DNA from: Calditerrivibrio sp.
GTDB lineage: Bacteria > Chrysiogenota > Deferribacteres > Deferribacterales > Calditerrivibrionaceae
Assembly: GCA_026415135.1 (NCBI GenBank)
Contig: JAOAHS010000040.1
Location: 1 to 64,000, forward strand
Direction of reading: 5' to 3'
DNA length: 64,000 nt
Part shown: piece after piece, positions 25,014 through 32,704 of the stretch
Numbering within the stretch: the first letter of the stretch is position 1
How the letters are laid out: each line of letters begins with the position of its first letter
Program-made: the position numbers and the translations under genes
The notes under the pieces: generated by a model
Databases searched by the model: none
What the model saw: only the letters and a program-made list of their open reading frames with translations
What the model was told of the DNA's origin: nothing

Positions 25014-27023
25014 TTACATGTTAACAATGGTATCTACATATTTCAGAATTTTCATTTCTATATCTTCATAGTTCATTTTCTTTCTCTTTAAAATACTCAC
25101 AGCATCTATATACCTTTCTATAGCTTCTAATATACTATTCTCTTTTTCTAAATCTTGAGCCTGTTTAATATAACGACTTTCAGGATCTTTAAACAAAGCC
25201 CTTGTTTCATTTTTTATCTTAACAACAGCTTCATCCTGTGCTTTTTTAAGTAACTCAGCATCAGTGGGCAACTGAGCCACTTTGAAAGGAATTTTAAAAT
25301 CACCTATCTCTATACCTTCACTGGATTCATCAATAGCATCCTTTTTTATATCAACAATCCCTGTATGAACAAGCTTACCATTCATATCAACTATACGATA
25401 ACTAATACTCAACACAGCAACTTTTTTAAAGTATTTTACATTATACTTCACATCTTCAAAAACAGGTTTTTCAATGTTTCTAGATGGGGCAGGAGGTATC
25501 TCTTTCCCCTCTTTTTCTAACTTTGAAGCAAGTTTTTGCCAGTCTTCATACTCTGGATTTGGAACCAACTCTGTCTTTGTTTTCACTCTAATAGATTTTT
25601 TACCTTCTTGCATGGTTGACTCTACCTTATACTCCAGTACATCCCCAAGTAAAAAATAGTCTGCACTAGCTATTTTTAACCCACCTGTCTTCTGGGCAGC
25701 TTGGGATGCTAAATTAAGTTCAAATTCCTTTAACAAGACATCTGTTGATTCCCTTTCAATAATTTTAAGTTCATCTTTTAAATCGTTATATAAACTAAGC
25801 ATAATATTGGATGTGAACAAACCTCCAGCATCAGGTGCATTTTTGGGACTTTTAAAAGGTATTATAGCAAGGCTTTTTATTGACCTGGCAGCAATTTTAT
25901 CATCAAGTTTTTTTAGGTTTTCTTTTAGTTCAGGATAGGCAGGGTTAAGATTGAACAGTAGTCTATAATAAAGATATGTCAATCCTAATCTATCAGCATC
26001 TTCAGCTTTTTTAGCTTTTAAGTATAGGGTATCATAATATTTACTTAACTCTTTTTTAGGAACTTTAACCAAACCACGCTTTTCAACCGGTATCTTAGTT
26101 ATTAAATCAAATGCCTTTTTGAAATTATCATAAGCCTGCCACACAAAATCCTGCTGAGAATAATCTAAACCAACTTGAAAGTAAAATTCAGAAAACTCTG
26201 CTAATGCTTTGTTATACAGTTCTTTTACTCTGACTGTGTCATCGGGATACTCCATTGCAATATTATATGCCTTTATAGCCTCTTCAAATTTCTTCTGCTT
26301 TTTCAACTCCTCAGCTTTCTTAATATAATAATCAGCATTATCTTTTTGCTCCGCCTCAGCTTTTAATCCAGCAATATTCTGATAACCACTATCTATTTCG
26401 TAGAGCTGATCAATCATAGGTTTTGCCTTTCTCCATTGATCAGTCTCAGCCAATTTTAGTATTTCTGGGTATAAAGTTGTTAAAGCTGTATTTTTGATTT
26501 CATTTATCTTCAGATTAAAGAAAGAATTATCGATATAAGCATTTTCATTCAATAAACTTACGGCTTTAGCATATTCTCTATTTTTAAGATATTCATCCAT
26601 CTGCTTTATAACACTATCTTTTTTTGATATTGTAAGCCTCCTCTCATTTGAGAGCTGAGCAGCAAGCTTATCGACCTGGTTTTTTTCAATATTAAACTCA
26701 TAAAGAGATTTTACATCCTCTTCAAACTTGACAATCAACCCTATTGGTATCAAAGGAGTTTTAGATTTAATTGACCTAATTTCATCATTTATACTGTTAA
26801 ATTTCTGATCAAACAATATTTTATTTAATTTTCTGTATTCCTCACAATATTCCTTATTTTCTGGAACCTTAGAACAAAGATCCTTATAAATTTTATAAGC
26901 TTCCTCTAATCTATTGGCAGAGGCTAACTTTTTAGCATTTTCAAAACTTTCCCTGAAAGGATCGGGTGCACAAGCATAGATTAAGACAACCAGTATCGAA
27001 AACAAAAATATATTTCTCACCAT
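25014..27023 (-). CDS. Large lipoprotein with TPR repeats and a CsgG/LpoB-like domain
   Basis: It has 669 residues from the ATG at 27023, which has AGGAGG 6 bases upstream; the frame is open for 16 more codons but without a ribosome site. The signal peptide ends at a lipobox-like VLIYAC (Cys18), so it should be lipid-anchored. Residues about 25-390 are mainly helical with TPR-like repeats (ADYYIKKAEELKKQKKFEEAIKAY). About 388-560 resembles the CsgG/LpoB fold (LAIIPFKSPKN...LFTSNIMLSLYNDL...KIASADYFLLGDVLEYKVE). TPR-like helices follow at the end. It shares the CsgG-like element with the next gene, 24 bases on, and they likely work together at the outer membrane. Confidence 0.65.
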   Translation of the reverse strand: MVRNIFLFSILVVLIYACAPDPFRESFENAKKLASANRLEEAYKIYKDLCSKVPENKEYCEEYRKLNKILFDQKFNSINDEIRSIKSKTPLIPIGLIVKFEEDVKSLYEFNIEKNQVDKLAAQLSNERRLTISKKDSVIKQMDEYLKNREYAKAVSLLNENAYIDNSFFNLKINEIKNTALTTLYPEILKLAETDQWRKAKPMIDQLYEIDSGYQNIAGLKAEAEQKDNADYYIKKAEELKKQKKFEEAIKAYNIAMEYPDDTVRVKELYNKALAEFSEFYFQVGLDYSQQDFVWQAYDNFKKAFDLITKIPVEKRGLVKVPKKELSKYYDTLYLKAKKAEDADRLGLTYLYYRLLFNLNPAYPELKENLKKLDDKIAARSIKSLAIIPFKSPKNAPDAGGLFTSNIMLSLYNDLKDELKIIERESTDVLLKEFELNLASQAAQKTGGLKIASADYFLLGDVLEYKVESTMQEGKKSIRVKTKTELVPNPEYEDWQKLASKLEKEGKEIPPAPSRNIEKPVFEDVKYNVKYFKKVAVLSISYRIVDMNGKLVHTGIVDIKKDAIDESSEGIEIGDFKIPFKVAQLPTDAELLKKAQDEAVVKIKNETRALFKDPESRYIKQAQDLEKENSILEAIERYIDAVSILKRKKMNYEDIEMKILKYVDTIVNM

Positions 27024-27041
27024 CACACACCTCCTATTGAA

Positions 27042-27050
27042 ATTATAACA
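27042..27050 (-). promoter_or_regulatory. Extended -10 promoter of the envelope-protein operon
   Basis: TGTTATAAT on the minus strand is a perfect -10 (27042-27047) with the TGn extension, 18 bases before the AGGAGG-preceded ATG at 27023 counting from the hexamer. No good -35 is present, as is normal for extended -10 promoters. Confidence 0.6.
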
Positions 27051-27153
27051 TAAAATGCTACCAAAAACCACATCTTTTTGTTACTATAATTTTTATTGAT
27101 TTCTAAAAAAAAAGATTATATGAATATATAAAAATTACAAAGGCAGATACAAG

Positions 27154-27933
27154 ATGAACATTTATTTAGGGACTAGTGGTTACAAGTTTGATGACTGGAT
27201 TGGGGTTTTTTATCCAAACAGTATAAAAAAAGTAGAAATGTTAGAGTACTATGTAAAACATTTTAATCTACTCGAACTTACGTTTACCTACTACAAAATG
27301 CCATCTTATGGAGAGATTAAAAACATATTAGATAGAAGCGGTAGTAATACCGTTTTCACGATAAGGCTACCACACTTTTTCCAAAAAGATAAATTCACTT
27401 CTGAAGACGTAAAGAATTTCTACATTGCCATCTCCCCCATCATCGAATCAAACAGACTATATGCACTTTTTTCTGACTTCCCATACAAATTCACCGCATG
27501 CAAAAAGAACTTTGAATACATACTAAAATTAAAATCTACCTTCCAAAATCATCCCCTGTTTGTAGAACTACCCAACAGGACATGGTACAAAGAAAGATTC
27601 ATCTCTGACTTTAGAAATAGTAGTATAGGTTTGATAACCCTTGATCTACCACCCATTGTTGGTTTTGCACCCTATTACCCTTTTATCTTAGACAATAAAA
27701 TCTATTTAAGGTTGTACGGTAAAAGTGAGCTCTGGCTTACCCCCGAAACTAAAGAACTCAGCTATAACTATCCTAAAAACTTTCTCGAAAAGCTCGCAAA
27801 CGATATCAAAAAAAGAGAAGATGTGGAAAATATAGCTATTTCTTTCTGCAATGTGGTAGATGGTTACGCACCTTTAAACGCATTGGATTTAAAAGATATG
27901 ATCAGAGGTAAAAACAGTGAAAAAAATATATGA
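27154..27933 (+). CDS. DUF72 family protein (YecE-like)
   Basis: It has 259 residues of the DUF72 TIM-barrel family. The signatures are YLGTSGYKFDDWIGVFYP at the start, HFNLLELTFTYYKMPS, and FVELPNRTW in the middle. The biochemical function of DUF72 is not established; a nuclease or sugar-related enzyme has been suggested because of its barrel fold. It opens a plus-strand group, transcribed away from the envelope operon, and overlaps the next gene by 17 bases, implying translational coupling with that aminotransferase. Confidence 0.85.
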   Translation: MNIYLGTSGYKFDDWIGVFYPNSIKKVEMLEYYVKHFNLLELTFTYYKMPSYGEIKNILDRSGSNTVFTIRLPHFFQKDKFTSEDVKNFYIAISPIIESNRLYALFSDFPYKFTACKKNFEYILKLKSTFQNHPLFVELPNRTWYKERFISDFRNSSIGLITLDLPPIVGFAPYYPFILDNKIYLRLYGKSELWLTPETKELSYNYPKNFLEKLANDIKKREDVENIAISFCNVVDGYAPLNALDLKDMIRGKNSEKNI

Positions 27934-29188
27934 GGAATACAAATTAAGATTCTCTAAATCCAAAAATATCTTCAAGCGATATCAAGCTGTATTTCCAAAA
28001 GGTGTAAGCCATGACATACGTTTCTTTACCCCTTTTCCATTTATTGTAAAGAGTAGCAAAGGCCCCAAAATCACCACAATAGATGATATAGAGTTAATTG
28101 ATCTTTGGATGGGCCACTACACAAATATATTAGGGCATGCCAACACATCTATCATTGATGAAATCAAAGAAGTATCAAGAAAAGGTATCCAGATGGGTAT
28201 ATTAAACGAATATCAACTGCTATTAGCAGAGAAAATAAAAGAAGCTGTCCCCGAAATGGAAACTATGCGCTTTTGTACCTCTGGTACTGAAGCAACCATG
28301 TATGCCACAAGGGTTGCCAAAAGCTATACCAAAAGGGATATCGTTGCTAAGATTGAAGGTGGCTGGCATGGCGGAAACACCGATTTATCCTTTGATATAA
28401 AACCACCTTACAAAGGGATGAAAGAAAATATAATATCACTACCCTTTAACGACACTACAACCTCTTTAGATATCCTTTCAAAGATAAAAGGGAACCTGGC
28501 AGCCATAATCCTTGAACCAATATTGGGAGCTGGTGGAGGTGTAAAAGCAGAAGAAGAGTTTCTAAAAGAGATAAGAGCCTTTTGTGATAAGAATGGAACA
28601 TTGCTCATATACGATGAAACAATTACCGGGTTTAGATTTAGATTTGGAAGCATTTGGCCCATTTTTGGTGTAAAGCCAGATCTATTTACTTTTGGGAAAA
28701 TAGTAGGTGGGGGCTTTGCTATAGGAGTTTACGGAGGCAAAAAAGATATCATGGATGTTATTAAAAAAGGGGAAATTATCACAGGTGGAGGTACATTTTC
28801 CGAACATATTTTATCTATGGCTGCAGGATACAAAACCCTATCCCTTTTAGAAAAAAAGGATTATAATAGGCTCAACAACAAAGGAGAAAAACTCAAAAAG
28901 ACGATAGAAGGTTTCATCCCAAAAAATATTAATGCTTTTGTTTCAGGATACGGTTCTCTTTTATCTATACATTTTCTTACAAGAGGAGATATTCAAAAAA
29001 ATAAGCCATCCTCCTTTTTAAGCTATTTAGACTATGAAAAAGAAAGCCTGTTTAAAATAGCTATGATTCTTAACGGTGTCTACACAATGCATTCTGGGGG
29101 CTGCATAACCTTTGCCCACAAAAAGACCGATATTAATCAGATAATCTTAGCCTATAAAAACTCATTTGAGGCATTGGCTGATGGATAA
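27917..29188 (+). CDS. Class-III aminotransferase, glutamate-1-semialdehyde aminomutase (HemL)-like
   Basis: A PLP enzyme of 423 residues starting with GTG at 27917 (AGAGG 8 bases upstream). The C-terminal half follows HemL closely: YDETITGFRFRFG, then the Schiff-base lysine in LFTFGKIVGGGFAIGVYGG. The N-terminal part (FPKGVSHDIRFFTPFPF) differs from the PGGVNSPVRAF of true HemL, so I expect a paralog acting on another amino acid or amine rather than tetrapyrrole synthesis. It overlaps the DUF72 gene by 17 bases and the FlhB-tail gene by 8. Confidence 0.8.
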   Translation: MKKIYEEYKLRFSKSKNIFKRYQAVFPKGVSHDIRFFTPFPFIVKSSKGPKITTIDDIELIDLWMGHYTNILGHANTSIIDEIKEVSRKGIQMGILNEYQLLLAEKIKEAVPEMETMRFCTSGTEATMYATRVAKSYTKRDIVAKIEGGWHGGNTDLSFDIKPPYKGMKENIISLPFNDTTTSLDILSKIKGNLAAIILEPILGAGGGVKAEEEFLKEIRAFCDKNGTLLIYDETITGFRFRFGSIWPIFGVKPDLFTFGKIVGGGFAIGVYGGKKDIMDVIKKGEIITGGGTFSEHILSMAAGYKTLSLLEKKDYNRLNNKGEKLKKTIEGFIPKNINAFVSGYGSLLSIHFLTRGDIQKNKPSSFLSYLDYEKESLFKIAMILNGVYTMHSGGCITFAHKKTDINQIILAYKNSFEALADG

Positions 29189-29453
29189 AAATAAAAAAGC
29201 TACTGCTTTAAGATACGACGCTGAAAAGGATAAAGCACCAAAAGTTGTCGCCAAAGGTAGAGGTCTAATCGCAGAGAAGATATTAGAAAAAGCAAAAGCC
29301 CATAATATTGAAATAAAAGAAGATCCCGACCTACTCGAGGTTCTTTATAAACTCGATATATATCAGGAGATCCCTGAAAATCTCTATAAAGCAGTAGCAG
29401 AAATCTTATCTGAGGTTTATAAAATCAATAACAGAAGAAAAAGCAAAACATAG
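29181..29453 (+). CDS. FlhB C-terminal-like protein (FlhX/YlqH type)
   Basis: It has 90 residues from the ATG at 29181 (GAGG 9 bases upstream). It matches only the cytoplasmic tail of the flagellar export switch protein FlhB: ATALRYDAEKDKAPKVVAKGRGLIAEKI and LLEVLYKLDIYQEIPENLYKAVAEILSEVY. The autocleavage motif NPTH of FlhB is absent (the place reads ALRYD). Stand-alone proteins of this kind exist in flagellated bacteria and may substitute for or modulate the FlhB tail. No other flagellar gene is in the window. It overlaps the aminotransferase by 8 bases. Confidence 0.85.
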   Translation: MDKNKKATALRYDAEKDKAPKVVAKGRGLIAEKILEKAKAHNIEIKEDPDLLEVLYKLDIYQEIPENLYKAVAEILSEVYKINNRRKSKT

Positions 29454-29462
29454 GAGGCAGCT

Positions 29463-30248
29463 GTGGAATATTTAAAATCTTTAAAAAATAAAAATGTTTT
29501 GATTACGGGTGCATCAAGTGGTATAGGTGAAGCATGCGTTAAAAGATTTGCCCAAGAATCTGCAAATCTCATTTTTTGTTCTAGAAATATCGAAAAGCTA
29601 TCAAAAATCGATAAGGAGTTAAAGGAGAAATACGACATAAAAACCTTTTACGGTAAAGTTGATGTGAGAAATCTATCAAAAATTCAGGATTTTCTAAAAT
29701 CGATCCCCCCAGAACTTTCAAACATCGATATTCTCATAAACAATGCTGGGCTTGCTCTGGGGTTAGAAAAGTTTTATGAAGGTAATTATGAAGATTGGGA
29801 AACAATGATAGATACAAACATAAAAGGGCTACTATACTTCTCCAAAGAAATTGCTAATATCATGCTAAGCAAAAACATACACGGACATATCATAAACATA
29901 GGCTCAATAGCTGGCCTTAGTGCATATCCAAATGGAGCTGTTTATTGTGCCACAAAATCTGCAGTCAGAGTTCTCACAGATGGCATGAGAATGGATTTAG
30001 TTGACAAACCGATTAAAGTATCAAATATAGCACCCGGAATGACTGAAACAAACTTCAGCATAACACGATTTCATGGTGATATAGATCGAGCTAAAAAAGT
30101 ATATGCTGGAATAAAACCCTTATCGCCTGAAGATATAGCAGAGATAGTGGTTTTTACTGCAAAGCTCCCAGAACATGTCCAGATAGGAGAACTCACTGTC
30201 ACCCCCCTTCACCAATCCCATTCTATGGTAATATACAAAAACATATAG
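29463..30248 (+). CDS. Short-chain dehydrogenase/reductase
   Basis: It has 261 residues with the classical SDR fold. The cofactor motif TGASSGIG is at 15-22, NNAG at 93-96, and the catalytic residues are Ser148, Tyr161 and Lys165 (YCATK). Arg41 after strand 2 (FCSRN) favours NADP(H). The overall pattern (IAPGMTETNFSITRFHGD, PEDIAEIVVFTAKLPEHVQIGEL) is like YdfG, which oxidises 3-hydroxy acids such as serine; the substrate here is unproven. The GTG start at 29463 has AGGAGG 6 bases upstream. It probably forms a unit with the genes on either side. Confidence 0.85.
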   Translation: MEYLKSLKNKNVLITGASSGIGEACVKRFAQESANLIFCSRNIEKLSKIDKELKEKYDIKTFYGKVDVRNLSKIQDFLKSIPPELSNIDILINNAGLALGLEKFYEGNYEDWETMIDTNIKGLLYFSKEIANIMLSKNIHGHIINIGSIAGLSAYPNGAVYCATKSAVRVLTDGMRMDLVDKPIKVSNIAPGMTETNFSITRFHGDIDRAKKVYAGIKPLSPEDIAEIVVFTAKLPEHVQIGELTVTPLHQSHSMVIYKNI

Positions 30249-30258
30249 AGGTAAAAAG

Positions 30259-30552
30259 ATGGATGCAAAATGGTTAGAAGAATACTCAGAAAAACTAAAA
30301 ACAATTGGTCACCCTATAAGGCTAAAAATAGTTTTAGGGTTGATGCACAATGAGTGCAATGTAACAAAAATATGTGATGGTTTAAAGATACCACAGGCTA
30401 CCACAAGTCAGCATCTTGCAATCCTTAAAAATAAGGGGATTCTCGATTGTGTTAGAAATGGTACCACAGTTTGCTACAAAGTAAAAGATGAAGCAATAAA
30501 AGAGATCTTAAAAAGGTTACTTGAGGTCACCAACACAAAATTTGAATGTTAG
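30259..30552 (+). CDS. ArsR-family winged-helix regulator
   Basis: It has 97 residues. A winged helix-turn-helix is evident: IGHPIRLKIVLGLMHNE, then CNVTKICDGLKIPQATTSQHLAILKNKGIL and a wing (VRNGTTVCYKV). Cys33 at the helix start (ECNVTKI), a second Cys38-Asp pair and a C-terminal FEC might sense metals or redox state, but the ArsR motif ELCVCDL is not present, so a metal ligand set cannot be assigned. Located 10 bases after the SDR gene and before a strong promoter, so it may regulate either side. Confidence 0.85.
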   Translation: MDAKWLEEYSEKLKTIGHPIRLKIVLGLMHNECNVTKICDGLKIPQATTSQHLAILKNKGILDCVRNGTTVCYKVKDEAIKEILKRLLEVTNTKFEC

Positions 30553-30564
30553 TTGTTTTAAATG

Positions 30565-30593
30565 TTGACTTTTTGTAGTAATTTTTGTATAAT
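30565..30593 (+). promoter_or_regulatory. Strong promoter of the tandem-Hfq/response-regulator operon
   Basis: TTGACT (30565-30570), a 17-base spacer and a perfect TATAAT (30588-30593), 22 bases before the ATG. It is among the best housekeeping promoters in the window. Confidence 0.8.
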
Positions 30594-30614
30594 TTATAAA
30601 ATTATGGGGGAAAT

Positions 30615-31115
30615 ATGTCTTTATATGCTCAGTTGGAGTTTGTTTATTTACAGAATGCTTCTATAAAATCTGTGCCTCTTCTATTTATTATGAATAACAA
30701 AGAACGATTTAGAGGCAAGATAATAGATTTTGATCAGTATACCATTATCTGCGATGATTTAGGTTATAAAGTAGCCCATAACAAAAAGGATATAGCAACA
30801 ATTGCTTCTGTTAAAAATATTATCGATATTGAGTATATAAGTAAGGTCTACTACCAAACCAACCTCGGTAAAAAACCTAAACACTTAAAACCACCTATGC
30901 AGGACATATTCCTAAATGAGGTTAGAAAATCTAAATCCCCCGTTACCATATACCTTAGGAATGGAGTGAAAATCAAAGGCAATCTAATTGGTTTTGACGA
31001 TTATACTATACTTCTATCCTACGAAGATAAACAACAGCTCATATATAAAACGTCTATTTCAACGGTTCATCCTATTTATCAAGAGGGTGAAATAATTAAA
31101 TACGATGGGGAATAG
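30615..31115 (+). CDS. hfq: Tandem Hfq-like RNA-binding protein (two Sm domains)
   Basis: It has 166 residues, about twice a normal Hfq core. The second half (about 92-158) is a clear Hfq: QDIFLNEVRKSKSPVTIYL, NGVKIKGNLIGFDDYTILL and YKTSISTVHP, the last being the Sm2 motif (YKHAISTI in E. coli). The first half (about 8-75) has the same layout, FVYLQNASIKSVPLLFIM, NKERFRGKIIDFDQYTIIC and YKVAHNKKDIATI, but the Sm2 motif is altered. A trimer of such a protein would mimic the normal hexameric ring with two kinds of face. It is followed by a receiver-domain gene, overlapping only through the spacer, under one strong promoter. Confidence 0.85.
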   Translation: MSLYAQLEFVYLQNASIKSVPLLFIMNNKERFRGKIIDFDQYTIICDDLGYKVAHNKKDIATIASVKNIIDIEYISKVYYQTNLGKKPKHLKPPMQDIFLNEVRKSKSPVTIYLRNGVKIKGNLIGFDDYTILLSYEDKQQLIYKTSISTVHPIYQEGEIIKYDGE

Positions 31116-31116
31116 T

Positions 31117-31488
31117 ATGGATAATGCTAAAATTAAGATCTTGATTGTTGATGATGAAGAACATACCCGCTTAGGTTATGCAGAGGTTTTAAGACTTGAA
31201 GGGTACAATGTGGATACTGCAGAAAATGGTCGAGAAGCTTTTTACAAGCTGGAGAAAGAAAACTTTGACGTAATAGTAACTGATCTACGCATGCCTGAAT
31301 TGGATGGGCTAGCCCTCATCGAAAGAATTCGTCAGATAAAAAAAGAACAAAAAATAATTATAATAACAGCCTTTGGTACCTTCAAGACTTACAAACAGGC
31401 AAAAGATGTGGGTGTAACACTTTTTCTGAACAAACCTGTAAGAGCTAAAGACCTCAAAGAAGCGATAAGCACAATTCTTTCGAACTAA
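31117..31488 (+). CDS. Single-domain response regulator (CheY/Spo0F-like receiver)
   Basis: It has 123 residues and no output domain. Acidic pair Asp12-Asp13, phosphoacceptor Asp56 (VTDLRMPELDG), the Thr/Ser switch in IITAFG, and Lys in NKPV are all present. The start at 31117 has GGGGA 5 bases upstream; the ATG at 31105 would overlap the previous gene. GTFKTYKQAKDVGVTLFLNKP resembles NtrC/Spo0F receivers rather than CheY. No histidine kinase is adjacent. Transcribed with the tandem Hfq gene, it could be part of a phosphorelay that affects RNA control, but only context suggests this. Confidence 0.9.
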   Translation: MDNAKIKILIVDDEEHTRLGYAEVLRLEGYNVDTAENGREAFYKLEKENFDVIVTDLRMPELDGLALIERIRQIKKEQKIIIITAFGTFKTYKQAKDVGVTLFLNKPVRAKDLKEAISTILSN

Positions 31489-31513
31489 AAAGAATACCCC
31501 AAGCAATTTACCA

Positions 31514-31540
31514 TTGACATTTTATGAAAAAAGATTTAAT
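31514..31540 (+). promoter_or_regulatory. Promoter of the RND efflux operon
   Basis: TTGACA (31514-31519) and TTTAAT/TTAATG (about 31535-31541), 15-16 bases apart, directly before the palindrome at 31541-31556. Confidence 0.6.
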
Positions 31541-31556
31541 GACTGACTAATCAGTC
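31541..31556 (+). promoter_or_regulatory. Palindromic operator of the RND operon
   Basis: GACTGA-CTAA-TCAGTC, two perfect 6-base arms around 4 bases, lying just after the -10 element. Such TGACT...AGTCA palindromes at this position are typical binding sites of TetR/AcrR-type repressors, which is the common control of RND pumps. No TetR gene is next to it, so the repressor must be encoded elsewhere. Confidence 0.6.
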
Positions 31557-31576
31557 TAATAGAGCCGGAGGATACA

Positions 31577-32704
31577 ATGAAACTGACAAAGGGAATAATC
31601 AGCATAATATTTGGTATCATCGCGATAGGTTTGATTTTTTGGGGATATAAAAAACTTATAACCAAGCCACTATCAATGCCTCCTCAGATGCAAATCCAAT
31701 TTTCTGTGGACGTATATAAAATAGATAAAAGCAAAACACTCGAAATACCCATCGAATATCCAGCCAGAATAGTTCAATTTAGTTCAGTCAATATTGTCTC
31801 AAGAGTATCTGGTATATTGTTAAAAAAACATATAAAAGATGGATCCTTTGTTAAAAAAGGTGACTTACTGTTCAGTATTGAGCCTGATTTATACTTAGCT
31901 AAAGTTAAACAAGCTGAAGGTAATTTAGAACAAGCCAAAGCAAACCTAATAAGAGCAAAAAGTGAATTTGAAAGAACAAAAAAGTTATACGAAGAAAAGA
32001 TCAGTAGCCAACAAGATTACGAAAGTGTTCTATCAAACTACGAATCTGCCAAAGCCATACTAAAAAATGCAGAAGGGGCATTGGAAATAGCAAAATTGGA
32101 ACTAAGTTACACTAAAATATATTCCCCCACTGACGGCATCGCCCATATAAAATTAGTGGATGAAGGTAATTATATAACCCCAGGAACTCATCTAATAACC
32201 ATAAACAAAATCGATCCAGTCTACATAGAATTTTCAATACCAGATAGCGATAACAAAAAATACTCGATTGTAAGCTCTATTCAAAAGGGTTTAATAAAAC
32301 CGGTTATCTCAGAGAATAGGTTTGTTGGAAGGTTTGATTTTGTTGACAACCTCATGGAGGCAACAACAGGAACAATTAAAGTAAGAACTATCTTTGATAA
32401 TAAAAATAATAAGTTAATCCCAGGAGATTTTACAAGATTACTACTATTAGGATTAAAATCGAATGAAGGTGTAAAAATACCTTCAAAGGCTATTATTCAA
32501 ACTTCATCAGGACCAATAGTTTATGTCGTCAAAAATGGTACAATAGTTGTCAAGCCAATATCCATATTCAGAGAAGAAGGCGATTTCTCAATAGTAAAAG
32601 GGGACTTTAATGATAAAGATGACGTCGTGGTCAATAACCTACTTAAAATCAAACCAGGGATCAATGTAAAAGTTGACAGAGTTATAAATCAGGAGCAGAA
32701 ATAA
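31577..32704 (+). CDS. RND efflux periplasmic adaptor (membrane fusion protein)
   Basis: Bridges the inner-membrane pump and the outer-membrane channel. It has 375 residues: an uncleaved N-terminal membrane helix or signal (about 8-27), the lipoyl halves VSRVSGILLKKHIKDGSFVKKGDLLF and IYSPTDGIAHI, a long hairpin coiled coil between them (about 112-170), and the beta-barrel/membrane-proximal domains. AcrA-type fit; no lipobox Cys. The stop overlaps the pump's ATG by one base. The ribosome site GGAGGATACA precedes the ATG well. Confidence 0.92.
   Translation: MKLTKGIISIIFGIIAIGLIFWGYKKLITKPLSMPPQMQIQFSVDVYKIDKSKTLEIPIEYPARIVQFSSVNIVSRVSGILLKKHIKDGSFVKKGDLLFSIEPDLYLAKVKQAEGNLEQAKANLIRAKSEFERTKKLYEEKISSQQDYESVLSNYESAKAILKNAEGALEIAKLELSYTKIYSPTDGIAHIKLVDEGNYITPGTHLITINKIDPVYIEFSIPDSDNKKYSIVSSIQKGLIKPVISENRFVGRFDFVDNLMEATTGTIKVRTIFDNKNNKLIPGDFTRLLLLGLKSNEGVKIPSKAIIQTSSGPIVYVVKNGTIVVKPISIFREEGDFSIVKGDFNDKDDVVVNNLLKIKPGINVKVDRVINQEQK

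Noticed and set aside
27917-29188. The glutamate-1-semialdehyde aminomutase of tetrapyrrole synthesis
   Set aside because: The N-terminal HemL signature PGGVNSPVRAF is replaced by FPKGVSHDIRFF, and the neighbours are unrelated to heme, so I call only HemL-like.
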